A stretch of DNA of 34,648 nt. Source: Bacillota bacterium (lineage in GTDB: Bacteria > Bacillota > Clostridia > Christensenellales > Aristaeellaceae). The notes under the pieces were generated by a model that ran no database searches, was not told the origin of the DNA, and worked only from the letters and a program-made list of their open reading frames with translations. The stretch's first letter is position 1. Every line of letters begins with the position of its first letter. Made by a program: the position numbers and the translations under genes. Positions 1 to 9,008 of this stretch are shown here, in pieces. Location: NCBI GenBank assembly GCA_023409955.1, contig JAEYQQ010000066.1:1-34648 (forward strand). The letters run 5' to 3'.

Positions 1-1725
1 CTGTTAGCTTCTCAGGTGCCATAATCTCGAATTCAAACATCTTTGCTTCGCCGGGGCCAAAGTTTTCCTTCACGGTTGCAGGAGAAACCGTCCATCCTCG
101 GGGGCCTCGATAGCTACTGTTGCATCTGTGCTCTGAGTGGATAGGTTGGTTACCTTTATGGAGCTCTTTATAGGTGTGATCTCCCTAGCGGTGTTCAGCG
201 CAACCTTAGCAACACCCATTTCCACAGAAAACTCTGGCAGAAGGGCAAAGGTTTCATCCGGCTGTCCAAATGCTTTAAAGCCATTGGCAAAGCTTACGGT
301 AGCTGTAAACGAATTTCCATGGAAAGCGTTGTACAGTTCAGCCGTGTCGTCCGCAAGGATGGTAAAATGCTGGATTACAGTTTGGTTATCGCCCAAAGAA
401 CCTTCCTGCTCTCCTTTGACAATGGTCCATCCATCCGGCAGGTTCAATTGGATATCGCTCAATTCTAGCGCTTCGCCAATGCCTTGATAGACACGTACCG
501 ATACGTTGGCTTCCTGGCCAGGCACGATTTCGTAGTCGTCCATAATTACACGCACGGAAACGGCGGCCGCAGCGGCAAGGGCTTCATCCAGCTGCTCAAG
601 CTTGCGGTTTAGCAGGAAGGACAAGTCATACTTTTCACTTTCCGACATAACGCTGGAAGTGGAAACGGCATCCAATGCCTTCTTGACATCCCCCTGCATA
701 GCAGTCAGTGCGCTGAATACGGCATCGTTATCAGGGAACGCTGCGTCAACAGCGCGATAATCAGCCTGAATGGCCGTCAACAGCTCGCTTACAGTCCCAT
801 CATTCACCAGTTTGGCATAATCGTCGAAATCATATGGAAGTCCGTCGAAGAAGGATGTTTCCTGGCCCGCATTCTTGATCTTCTGTGCTCCTTCGTTTGT
901 CATCATGAAGTATGCGGATCCGGGACCGGGGAAGGGATTGCCGCCCATGCCCTGACATGCATGAAAAGAACGGGCGTACTGTGCAATCTGGTTATAGGTT
1001 TGACCATACCAAGGATCATAAGCACCCACATTCACAGTAACCGTTTGGTCCGCCTCTACGCACCGCTCGTAGACCTTCGGTACCTGGTAAGCAGGAAGAC
1101 CATCGTAATTGCGGCTGGGATCGGCTGCGCGCTCAATACCCATTTGGAATGTCATATACATGGCCTGATGCTGTCCATGCTCCGAGCGTATATTTTGCGC
1201 ATGGTGGACACAGACCTGGGGACGGTAGCGCCGAATATTGAGTGCAAGGTAATCGGCAATGTAATCAAAGTCCCACAGTTCCTCAGCCTCTTCCCACAAT
1301 TTTGAAAAACCATAATCCTTGCAGGGGCTATCAAAATCATAGCGCCCCCATTCGTTTCTGGTATGCAGGACTTCAATGTTCTGATCCATTTCCATAGTGC
1401 GTAAAACGCCCATGGCGTTTTCGTATTCCGGACCAATTGCGTTTTGCCCACCCTGTCCACGGGTTACATTGAGAATAACGGTGTCAACGCCTTGTCCTAA
1501 GCTCAGAGCGGCCAGCATGGCGCTTTGTTCATCATCTGGGTGAACCGCACTGTTCATAACAGATGTAATAGTGCCCAGCGGACGGACTGCCTTAAGCAGC
1601 GTTATAATACCGCTATCATTTGGTGGTGCAGGAAGATTTGCCGCTGATGCAGCAAAAATGCCACCACTTACCAACATGATGCATAAAAGTATCCCAATAA
1701 CTCTCCTGTACCTCACATTTTTCAT
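1..1725 (-). pseudogene. Secreted PIG-L (LmbE-like) deacetylase with NEW3-type domains; frameshifted near 95 and cut by the left edge
   Basis: PIG-L enzymes are zinc hydrolases that remove N-acetyl groups from amino sugars. The start at 1725 follows AAGGAG at good spacing. Residues 1-29 form a signal peptide ending ASA, so the enzyme is exported. The metal motif HPDDE is at 62-66, and the second His cluster, HGQH, is near 183-186. From about residue 390 come beta-rich segments resembling alpha-galactosidase-associated NEW3 domains (LPDGWTIVKG). The frame stops at 70 after EAPEDGRFLLQP. Shifting by one base at about 93-100 restores WTVSPATVKENFGPGEAK, and that frame stays open to base 1. A single base therefore appears to be missing next to a run of Cs, by true mutation or by sequencing error. 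Substrate unknown; an extracellular amino-sugar glycan is likely by family. Confidence 0.8.
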
Positions 1726-2001
1726 CCTTTCTCCTTGTTAGTTCGACAAATCTTCCTAGTACCCCGTGTGATCCCCTTATTTGTATGCCTATACCTCCTT
1801 CCGTTGTAAATTGTTTTGTGTGTCAGTACTTAGGTATACAAGCCATCCTTTTACCTTTGTACTGGTGAATGAAAATATTCCCATCGCGCTACTATCTTTT
1901 TGCTTCAAAACATTTCATAATACTCGTCGCACAAGCATCCGGATTGCTATTTTGATCTTATTTTCATCTCGCCAATAAGTTGCTTTGTTAATATATGAAT
2001 C

Positions 2002-2029
2002 ATTATAATGTTTATTTTCAGTTTGTCAA
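2002..2029 (-). promoter_or_regulatory. Sigma-A promoter for the PIG-L gene
   Basis: On the minus strand TTGACA (2029-2024) is followed after 16 bases by TATAAT (2007-2002). Both boxes match the consensus. Transcription would start near 1995, giving a leader of about 270 bases before the ATG at 1725. The leader holds no small gene that I can support. Confidence 0.7.
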
Positions 2030-2288
2030 CTATTTTGTGATTATTTTTTTGTCATGTGAGCGGAATGGGGCATCTGTTATTTTTGAATGGTAAAAGTGAC
2101 GATTCAGGGTAGTCTAGTTGCGACCATATACCCCCAGACACCTGATATCCATCCCATCAGAGCGTTTGCATCGCATAGGTGCTGGCAGATGGATTCGTGA
2201 CTAATTTATTACACCCAATTGCATTCTAAGGGTGAAGCGCTTAGCAATCCTGGGGCTATCGGCAACGGCAGCAAATCTGGATTATTAT

Positions 2289-2318
2289 TTGAGAAAAATT
2301 TAGACAAGAATTTATACT
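2289..2318 (+). promoter_or_regulatory. Candidate promoter of the first ABC importer operon
   Basis: TTGAGA (2289-2294) and TATACT (2313-2318) are separated by 18 bases. Each differs from consensus at one position. The predicted leader of about 215 bases contains the inverted repeat at 2342-2381. Confidence 0.45.
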
Positions 2319-2341
2319 GAATAATCACTTTACTAACAATA

Positions 2342-2381
2342 AGTTTATGCACATAAGAGCATAATAATTTGTGCATAAACT
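2342..2381. repeat. Perfect 12-bp inverted repeat in the importer leader
   Basis: AGTTTATGCACA (2342-2353) and TGTGCATAAACT (2370-2381) are exact reverse complements around a 16-base AT-rich spacer. It lies downstream of the candidate promoter and about 160 bases before the first permease gene. It could be a regulator site or an RNA hairpin. No T-run follows, so it is not a standard terminator. Confidence 0.7.
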
Positions 2382-2541
2382 ATCGTATTTTTCAATATAA
2401 AGATACAAAACACAAAAAATGATTACTAAACGAAAGTATTTACATTTGACGAATACGAGATATTGCCAATATACTCAAGATACTAAAATAAGAGTTCATA
2501 GTAAAATAACACACTATTACATTACTCATAGGAGTGAGTAT

Positions 2542-3504
2542 ATGGCAAACACTACGAAGAGCTACATGGGGGATTCTTACAGGGTAAGGCAATGGAGGTC
2601 TTTACGTCGCAGCGCCAAGATTAATTGGGAGCTATATGTAATCATAGCTATTCCTGTGATATGGTTATTCGTATTCAGCTATTTTCCTATGTACGGCGTT
2701 CAGATCGCCTTTAGGAAGTTTAGCGCAAGTAAAGGGATAAGCGGCAGTCCTTTTGTTGGGCTCATATACTTTGAAAAGTTCATTAAGAGCTATAACTTTA
2801 GCCGTGTGATACAGAATACGTTATCAATTAGCATATACGACCTTATTATGGGCTTTCCATTCCCTATTATCATGGCGTTACTGCTCAACAACTGTCTTAG
2901 ACCTCATTATAAGAAGTTTGTGCAGATCGTCACATATATGCCTTATTTCATATCAACTGTTGTTATGGTAGGCATCATCATACAATTCCTGTCGCCAAAG
3001 GTAGGTGTAATCAACTACGCAATCATGGGTTTAGGCGGTAAAGAAATTGATTTTATGGGAAAACCGGAATATTTTAAACACATATATGTGTGGTCGAATA
3101 TCTGGCAGGGAACAGGCTGGAACGCAATCATCTATCTTTCCGCTCTTGCATCCATTGACCCTGGCTTGCATGAAGCTGCTTTGGTAGATGGTGCAAATCG
3201 CTTTAAACGTATGATGCATATAGACATACCCGGATTGCTGCCGACAATCACCATCATGCTTACTTTGCGTATGGGCAGTATCATGAGCGTTGGTTTTGAA
3301 AAGGCGTTCCTAATGCAGAACAATTTAAACCTGACCACCTCTGAGATTATATCAACCTATGTTTACAAAACGGGCCTAGCCTCTGCGGCACCCGATTACT
3401 CCTATTCTGCTGCCATTGGTCTTTTTAATTCGGTAATCAATTTAGTGCTTATATCAATCGTAAACAAAGTGAACTCGAAGATAAACGAAATCAGCCTTTG
3501 GTAG
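2542..3504 (+). CDS. CUT1-family sugar ABC transporter permease (LplB-like)
   Basis: One of two membrane subunits of an importer for oligosaccharides. I place the start at 2542 (MANTTKSYMG) because AGGAGTGA lies just upstream. An in-frame ATG at 2419 would add 41 polar residues and has no ribosome site. The product is 320 residues with about six hydrophobic segments. The cytoplasmic EAA loop that contacts the ATPase is clear (HEAALVDGANRFKRMMHIDI, EAA at about 211-213). The next permease gene starts 14 bases after the stop. There is no ATPase gene nearby; such systems commonly share a MsmX-type ATPase encoded elsewhere. Substrate not determinable from this subunit. Confidence 0.92.
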   Translation: MANTTKSYMGDSYRVRQWRSLRRSAKINWELYVIIAIPVIWLFVFSYFPMYGVQIAFRKFSASKGISGSPFVGLIYFEKFIKSYNFSRVIQNTLSISIYDLIMGFPFPIIMALLLNNCLRPHYKKFVQIVTYMPYFISTVVMVGIIIQFLSPKVGVINYAIMGLGGKEIDFMGKPEYFKHIYVWSNIWQGTGWNAIIYLSALASIDPGLHEAALVDGANRFKRMMHIDIPGLLPTITIMLTLRMGSIMSVGFEKAFLMQNNLNLTTSEIISTYVYKTGLASAAPDYSYSAAIGLFNSVINLVLISIVNKVNSKINEISLW

Positions 3505-3518
3505 AAGGGAGGATTAAA

Positions 3519-4433
3519 ATGCTAAAGGTTATTTCAAAAAACACCAAAACCAAAATACGGACAACACCTGAAGATAGAGCTTTTAATTTCGTGAACGATG
3601 GCTTGATGTTATTCGCTGCTCTCATTGTTTTATATCCTCTGATATACATATTAAGTTCAGCATTATCATCCCCCACTGCTGTGTCGCAGGGTAGAGTTGT
3701 GCTGTTTCCCGTTGATTTTTCCTTAAGAGGCTTTGAGGAGGTTTTTAGCCACAAAGCCATATTAACCGGATTTGCCAACTCCATATATTATACCGTTGTT
3801 GGCACGACAGTGAATATCGTCATGACAATGTGCGCGGCATACCCTCTTTCACGCAAGGGAATGCCTGGCAGGCGTATCCTACTGTTTATCTTTACGTTTA
3901 CCATGTTATTTAGCGGCGGTCTCATTCCATCATACATGCTTACATCCAAGCTTGGCCTAATCAATACCCGCGCCGTTATGATCATTCCAACAGCAATTAA
4001 CGTGTTTAACGTTATCATCTGCCGTACTTTCTTTGAAACGACAATACCAGATGAGCTCTCAGAGGCGGCTATGATAGATGGCTGCAGCCATACTAGATTT
4101 ATGTTGCAGATGGTGATGCCTTTATCAAAAGCAATTATCGCGGTTATGGTATTGTATTATGGATTGGGCCATTGGAATTCCTATTTTCAGGCATTCCTGT
4201 ATATCACTGATAAGTCAAAATATCCGCTTCAGATTGTGCTTCGCGATATCTTAATACTCAATCAAGTGAATGACATTATTTCAGATCCATTACTGTATCA
4301 GGCAAAGGCTGGCATGGCACAGTTGCTTAAATACGCGCTCATCGTTGTGTCCAGTGCTCCGTTTATGATTGCCTATCCTTTCGTAGCCAAGCATTTTGTA
4401 AAGGGAGCCATGATAGGCGCAGTAAAGGGATAA
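3519..4433 (+). CDS. CUT1-family sugar ABC transporter permease (LplC/YtcP-like)
   Basis: Second membrane subunit of the same importer, 304 residues. The start is the ATG at 3519, preceded by AAGGGAGG; a TTG at 3498 overlaps the previous stop and is less likely. Six hydrophobic segments are visible. The EAA loop is SEAAMIDGCSHTRFMLQMVM (EAA at 182-184). The C-terminus KHFVKGAMIGAVKG is typical of this subfamily. It pairs with the upstream LplB-like subunit, and the binding-protein gene follows after 156 bases that hold a duplicated leader element. Confidence 0.92.
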   Translation: MLKVISKNTKTKIRTTPEDRAFNFVNDGLMLFAALIVLYPLIYILSSALSSPTAVSQGRVVLFPVDFSLRGFEEVFSHKAILTGFANSIYYTVVGTTVNIVMTMCAAYPLSRKGMPGRRILLFIFTFTMLFSGGLIPSYMLTSKLGLINTRAVMIIPTAINVFNVIICRTFFETTIPDELSEAAMIDGCSHTRFMLQMVMPLSKAIIAVMVLYYGLGHWNSYFQAFLYITDKSKYPLQIVLRDILILNQVNDIISDPLLYQAKAGMAQLLKYALIVVSSAPFMIAYPFVAKHFVKGAMIGAVKG

Positions 4434-4589
4434 AAGCATGATTTGTTACAGGCGAATAATGCGTCTGTCAAATAAGAGAAGTCTATAAAAACAAGGGAGG
4501 TTTTCGACGAATAAAGTGAAACATGATTTCCCCAGGTGAATCATACGTCTGACAAATAGCGATCAATCAATAAAATAGGAGGTCTTGCA
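4434..4589 (+). repeat. Imperfect tandem duplication of a hairpin plus Shine-Dalgarno leader unit
   Basis: Unit A starts at 4434 and unit B at 4519. Both read A(G/A)CATGATTT, CAGG(C/T)GAAT(A/C)AT(G/A)CGTCTG, CAAATA, then an A-rich stretch and GGAGG (4496-4500 in A, 4578-4582 in B). Each can fold: ACAGGCG/CGTCTGT inside ATTTG/CAAAT in A; CAGGTG/CGTCTG inside ATTT/AAAT in B. The C-to-T change in B keeps a G-U pair. Only unit B is followed by an ATG (4590). Unit A has ACG at about that place, so its ribosome site is not followed by a gene. Confidence 0.75.
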
Positions 4590-6242
4590 ATGAAAAGAAT
4601 AGTTCGTTTGTTGGGTGTTCTTCTGTTGACATTCGCTGTGGTTACCACCGGTTTCGCCGGCTCCACCAACGATTCTCTGATTCCATCTACTCATGGCGGT
4701 GTAGCGGTAACGGCCCCCGGCGTTCTCCCCATCGTTCAAGAACCTGTTACATTGACAATCATGGTTGCGCAAAACGCAAACGTTGAGGACTATGTCAATA
4801 ATAAAATGACCAAGTATATGGAGGAACAGACCGGTGTTAAGATCAACTGGGTAATTGTTCCTTCACAGGATGCTACTCAGCGCGTCAACCTGTTGTTGGC
4901 AAGCCAGGTTGATATGCCTGACGTCATCATGGTACCTACCGGCATTTCCAACGAAGTCGTAGCGGACATGGCCGGCCAAGGTTTGTTCCTGCAGCTTGAT
5001 GAGATGATTGAAAAGCTGGCATTCTGGTATGCCCAGGTTCGCGAAAAGGATCCCCTCATTGCAAATCTAATGAAGCTTCCTGATGGTCATGAATATACAA
5101 TGCCTAAGGTTGTTTTATCTGAGCCTAATGCAATGTCAAGGCGCGCTTGGATAAACAAAAACTGGCTTGACAAGCTTGGACTTTCTGTTCCGACCACAAC
5201 AGATGAACTCTTTACAGTTCTCAAGGCCTTCAAGGAAAAAGATCCCAATGGTAACGGCAAGCAAGATGAAATCGGCGTGATGGGTTCCACAAACGGATGG
5301 TCCGCATATCCCGAAGAGTTCCTTCTCAACTCTTTTATTAAGTATAGTAGAAGTGCTCCTTATTATCTGGATAACGGAAAATTTGAAGCTGCCTATGACA
5401 AGGACGCTTATCGTGAAGGCCTAAAGTTCATGAATAAACTATGTGCTGAAGGGCTTTTGGATCCTGCAACTTATACGCAAGACAATGATCAAATGAAGCA
5501 GCTCTTTGACAATCCTGATGTCTCCCTTATCGGCTTAGCTACTGGCGGCGGTACGTTCATTTGGTCCCCTATGGATGGCGAGAGGGTTAGGGAATATGTT
5601 CCCCTGTCTCCGCTTAAAGGACCGGCAGGCGTACAGTATACCTACTATGAACCTTACGGGAGCTATAACCTGAATGAATGGATTATCACTAGTGCATGCA
5701 AGAATCCCGAAGTAGCGTTTCGATTTGCTGATTTCATGTACTCCTTAGATGTCAGCATGAGAAACCGCCTTGGCGAACCCGGAGTAGACTACTCCATTCC
5801 AACCAATGGAGAAATCGCTGTCGACGGCGGAGAAGCGCTATACTCTCCTATCCTACCGTGGGGAAAGATCAACTCAGCCAGATGGGACGAAATTGGCCCG
5901 ACCTACAACGATTTTGACAATAAGGGCGTAAAGACAGATGATCCTTACGAACTGCAACAGTATCTGTGGAATGCGACAATTGAACATTATGCTCCCTATA
6001 AGCCTCCGATCGAAATGTGCCACAACACCAGGCTCTATTTCGAAGCAGAAGAAGCCCGCAGACTCTCCGAGATCAACACAGACCTGCAAAACTATGTACG
6101 CAACTCACTAGCAGAGTTTGTGACTGGTGTCAGAAATCCCAACGACGACAACCAGTGGCAGCAGTATCTTGACGAGATTAAAGCAATAGGCTATGAAGAG
6201 TACATTTCTATTGTTCAGGCTCGCTACGACAAAGCCAATTAA
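4590..6242 (+). CDS. Extracellular sugar-binding protein of an ABC importer (LipO/YtcQ type)
   Basis: Captures the sugar outside the cell and delivers it to the two permeases encoded upstream. The start has a good AGGAGG at 4577-4582. Residues 1-23 form a signal peptide (GVLLLTFAVVTTGFA). There is no cysteine, so the usual lipobox anchor is missing. At 550 residues it has the length typical of this large binding-protein class. A Ca-loop-like stretch DPNGNGKQDE is at 218-227, as often seen in the family. A strong terminator follows 40 bases after the stop. Sugar specificity cannot be read from sequence. The nearby membrane AraC regulator, encoded convergently, is the natural candidate controller. 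Confidence 0.9.
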   Translation: MKRIVRLLGVLLLTFAVVTTGFAGSTNDSLIPSTHGGVAVTAPGVLPIVQEPVTLTIMVAQNANVEDYVNNKMTKYMEEQTGVKINWVIVPSQDATQRVNLLLASQVDMPDVIMVPTGISNEVVADMAGQGLFLQLDEMIEKLAFWYAQVREKDPLIANLMKLPDGHEYTMPKVVLSEPNAMSRRAWINKNWLDKLGLSVPTTTDELFTVLKAFKEKDPNGNGKQDEIGVMGSTNGWSAYPEEFLLNSFIKYSRSAPYYLDNGKFEAAYDKDAYREGLKFMNKLCAEGLLDPATYTQDNDQMKQLFDNPDVSLIGLATGGGTFIWSPMDGERVREYVPLSPLKGPAGVQYTYYEPYGSYNLNEWIITSACKNPEVAFRFADFMYSLDVSMRNRLGEPGVDYSIPTNGEIAVDGGEALYSPILPWGKINSARWDEIGPTYNDFDNKGVKTDDPYELQQYLWNATIEHYAPYKPPIEMCHNTRLYFEAEEARRLSEINTDLQNYVRNSLAEFVTGVRNPNDDNQWQQYLDEIKAIGYEEYISIVQARYDKAN

Positions 6243-6282
6243 CTCAATTCAAAAGCTGGCCTCAAAGCATCAAGGTATCCAG

Positions 6283-6309
6283 AAAAAGTCCGGCTGTGCC
6301 GGACTTTTT
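6283..6309. terminator. Bidirectional rho-independent terminator
   Basis: AAAAAGTCCGGC and GCCGGACTTTTT form a perfect 12-bp stem with a TGT loop, with T-runs in both directions. It ends the importer transcript on the plus strand and can also stop minus-strand transcripts from the convergent AraC gene. Confidence 0.92.
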
Positions 6310-6408
6310 CATATGAAAGCAAGAAAATGTAAAGACTTATTAGCACAGCCCAAGACCACTGGTAACAGCCTCAACATTTAAATAAGCTCTTTGGGTAGCA
6401 ACTAAGTA

Positions 6409-8751
6409 TTACAAACCGTCATCCTTATAACCTCTTGGCGTAATGCCATAGCAACGTTTAAATGCCTTATAGAACGTATTTATGTTGCAATATCCTACTC
6501 TCTCCGCAATTTCAGCCGTGGTCAAAGAAGTACTTTTCAGCAATTCTACTGCCCGAGACATTCTTTTTTGCTCAATATACCGATGGATATTGGTGCCGTT
6601 ACTCTGCTTGAAGAAGCTTGAGATATAACTTTCAGTCATACACAGCGAGCTGGCGATAGATGCCAGGCCAAGATTTGGATCGTTATAGTTATCCTCAATA
6701 TATACGATTATTTTATCTTTTAACCGTTGATACGTATAGCTGCTCCGTATGTTTATAGAATCACTGTATATATTTATCACTTTAGACATGTACTGCATAA
6801 TTTCGTCAATATCCTTCGCGCCCTTCATTTTCTTAAGGTTCAACTCTATTTCCTTGATTTTTTCGCTGTCAAGGTCTGCCACCTTTGATTCAAGAATAAG
6901 CGTTGTTTCAGAAAGCAGGAAGTTGAACCTTTCACGCTGGACTTTAGACGCTTCCAGAATATCCCTATTTCTCTCGATTAATTCTCTGATCGCCTGCATC
7001 GCAGCATTGGAATCGCCTGTGCTGATAATGTTACACAGTCGTTGTGCATCGTCCAAGCTGTATGTTAACCTGTTTTTTTTGCTGGCAGAACGATCATACC
7101 AAGCTATATCTTTGCTACCCAGCATATTCATATTATACAGTACGTATTCAGCGTTGCGATAACTCATATAGATTTGATCATGATTCATTACCGTATCCCC
7201 GATACCCCATTTCACGCTTGTGCTGGAATTGGTCAGCATCTCATTCACAATATGCGAGATACTTTCTTCGATTTGTTCCTTGCTTGGTATCGAATCAAAA
7301 CACAATGTCACTACAAATCTATCAAAGGCCGTCTTGCAGAAAAAGAGGCCTTTTTTCCGCATATGGGAGAGTACCTCTGAAACCTCGAACATAGCCGCAT
7401 CAATTACCCCACTGTCAAATGCTATGATTCTCGCCGCTGCAACCGAATAATATGAATAATCAAGAATTGATACTTCCCCCTCCATCATCCGCATTTCATC
7501 TTCAAGAATCAGTTCGCCTTTCAGCAGCCGATTGTATATGATCTCCCGTGATGAATCCCTATATTCTTGAATTCTGGCAGCAATCTGTGAATAATCCTTT
7601 GTTATATCCGACATCTTACCCAGTACATAATGCAGGTCGTTGCCACCCTTAGATGTAAGGTTTATACCATTTTTCCTTTCCCAATCTCTTACTAAGCGTA
7701 GCAAGGATGTTACAGGGTCTGATATGCTCTTGGAAAATATAAAAGCTAATAAAACACTGGTTAAAAGCATTATTAAGTAAAGGCCCATCAGATTTTGCTG
7801 AACCCGCCTGCTGTCTGCATATATTGCATCCGTGGGAACATAATAGATAACCGTCCAGTCAATCAAAGATAGCCTTTGAGACCACCACTCAAAGTTTTTA
7901 TTGCCTAGTCGGAGCTGTGTGCTCCCAGTTCCCTCTGCCATTAAGTTTTCAAGCGCTACTGCACTATCATTACTTGCGTAAAGAATTTGATCCTCACTGT
8001 CTAAAAGTATGAGTGCCGAATCATCGTATACGCTTGATAACCCAAGGCTATGTATTAATTCACCCAATTGTAACCCCGCAATTACCGTCGCGCCTTTTGC
8101 CTTATCCGTAAAAGGTAATCGATAGTAAAGATCCACATAGCCATTTGGTGAATCCTTTGTTACGAAAAATCCGCTGTTAATGTTCTGAAGTTGTTCCTTG
8201 CGCCATTGCGTGTAAGGTTTAATCTCATTAAAGAATTTCAGCCTAAAGAATATTTCAGGGCGTGTATCGAGCATATCGGAAGCGATAAAAAGATGGTTAT
8301 AGTGAAAATATATCGTCAACCTATCCAGGAATAGACTAGTAGAGGTATACATGGCAAGGTTGTTAGACAAGCTCAAAAAGCGCATATACTCCTTAGGCTC
8401 AAAATCCGCGCCGATCTTTCTAAGGCGTGAAACATTTAAGTTGTTATAAAATGATGATTGTATATTTAAAACGCTCCGTAAATTCGTCTCGATGCTATCC
8501 ACTACTGTGGTAACTACTTGTTCCGTCTTTATCTTCACTTTGTCTTGCTCGGTTTTAACAATATTGGTATATGAAGTAGTACCGATTACTAGGAACAGCA
8601 CAGTAATAATAATCAAATACGTAATGAGATACCTAAAAAGTACCCTATGCTTTGGGCTATGCAACTGCTTCAGCTGTTTTTTAGGATGCTTATCTCTTTT
8701 GATGCGCAGGCCAATGTTCTTTTGTATATTCCTTATCTCATCTTTCCACAT
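6409..8751 (-). CDS. Membrane-bound AraC/YesN-type transcriptional regulator
   Basis: A 780-residue one-protein sensor. TM1 is at about 37-58, followed by a large extracellular Cache-like sensor region, TM2 at about 318-341, a cytoplasmic linker, and two AraC helix-turn-helix motifs in the last 100 residues (LASIASSLCMTESYISSFFK and TAEIAERVGYCNINTFYKAF, ending in ITPRGYK). AAGGAG lies just before the ATG at 8751. It converges on the first sugar importer and probably activates it in response to an external sugar. This is inferred from position and from similar YesN/YtdP-like regulators beside LplBC systems. No histidine-kinase or receiver domain is present, so it acts alone. Confidence 0.9.
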   Translation of the reverse strand: MWKDEIRNIQKNIGLRIKRDKHPKKQLKQLHSPKHRVLFRYLITYLIIITVLFLVIGTTSYTNIVKTEQDKVKIKTEQVVTTVVDSIETNLRSVLNIQSSFYNNLNVSRLRKIGADFEPKEYMRFLSLSNNLAMYTSTSLFLDRLTIYFHYNHLFIASDMLDTRPEIFFRLKFFNEIKPYTQWRKEQLQNINSGFFVTKDSPNGYVDLYYRLPFTDKAKGATVIAGLQLGELIHSLGLSSVYDDSALILLDSEDQILYASNDSAVALENLMAEGTGSTQLRLGNKNFEWWSQRLSLIDWTVIYYVPTDAIYADSRRVQQNLMGLYLIMLLTSVLLAFIFSKSISDPVTSLLRLVRDWERKNGINLTSKGGNDLHYVLGKMSDITKDYSQIAARIQEYRDSSREIIYNRLLKGELILEDEMRMMEGEVSILDYSYYSVAAARIIAFDSGVIDAAMFEVSEVLSHMRKKGLFFCKTAFDRFVVTLCFDSIPSKEQIEESISHIVNEMLTNSSTSVKWGIGDTVMNHDQIYMSYRNAEYVLYNMNMLGSKDIAWYDRSASKKNRLTYSLDDAQRLCNIISTGDSNAAMQAIRELIERNRDILEASKVQRERFNFLLSETTLILESKVADLDSEKIKEIELNLKKMKGAKDIDEIMQYMSKVINIYSDSINIRSSYTYQRLKDKIIVYIEDNYNDPNLGLASIASSLCMTESYISSFFKQSNGTNIHRYIEQKRMSRAVELLKSTSLTTAEIAERVGYCNINTFYKAFKRCYGITPRGYKDDGL

Positions 8752-9008
8752 TGCCGCTCCTTCAAATTGGCGAGTGCGAACAAGTAATAGAACATCCGCT
8801 TACACTTAATACCCTCAGTCAGACTACATGACAAAACCTAAAGAAACCCAAATCATTATATGGTTTTCCCCGGATCGCAAATAGTTTGCTTACCCACAAA
8901 CCGCATAATCTGCCGCGCACGCATATAAAAGATCTTGAATAAACAGGAATAATCTAAGTATTAAGTAATTGGTTCTCTGATTTGTAAAATCCGTTAACGC
9001 TTTGCAGT

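Larger units (their letters stand above)
1726..2541. other. Divergent intergenic region, 816 bases
   Basis: It separates the minus-strand deacetylase gene from the plus-strand importer. It holds the deacetylase promoter (2002-2029), a candidate plus promoter (2289-2318) and a long inverted repeat (2342-2381). A core AAGCGCTT at 2235-2242 is too short to call an operator. I see no gene in 2040-2280. Confidence 0.6.

Noticed and set aside
1781..1978. Small plus-strand gene in the leader of the deacetylase gene
   Set aside because: No ribosome site, unlikely composition, and it is antisense to a predicted 5' leader.
2231..2244. LacI-type operator around AAGCGCTT
   Set aside because: Only eight bases are symmetric and the outer positions do not fit the cre consensus.
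2419..2541. N-terminal extension of the first permease by 41 residues
   Set aside because: Polar, unlike the family, no ribosome site at 2419, while AGGAGTGA directly precedes 2542.
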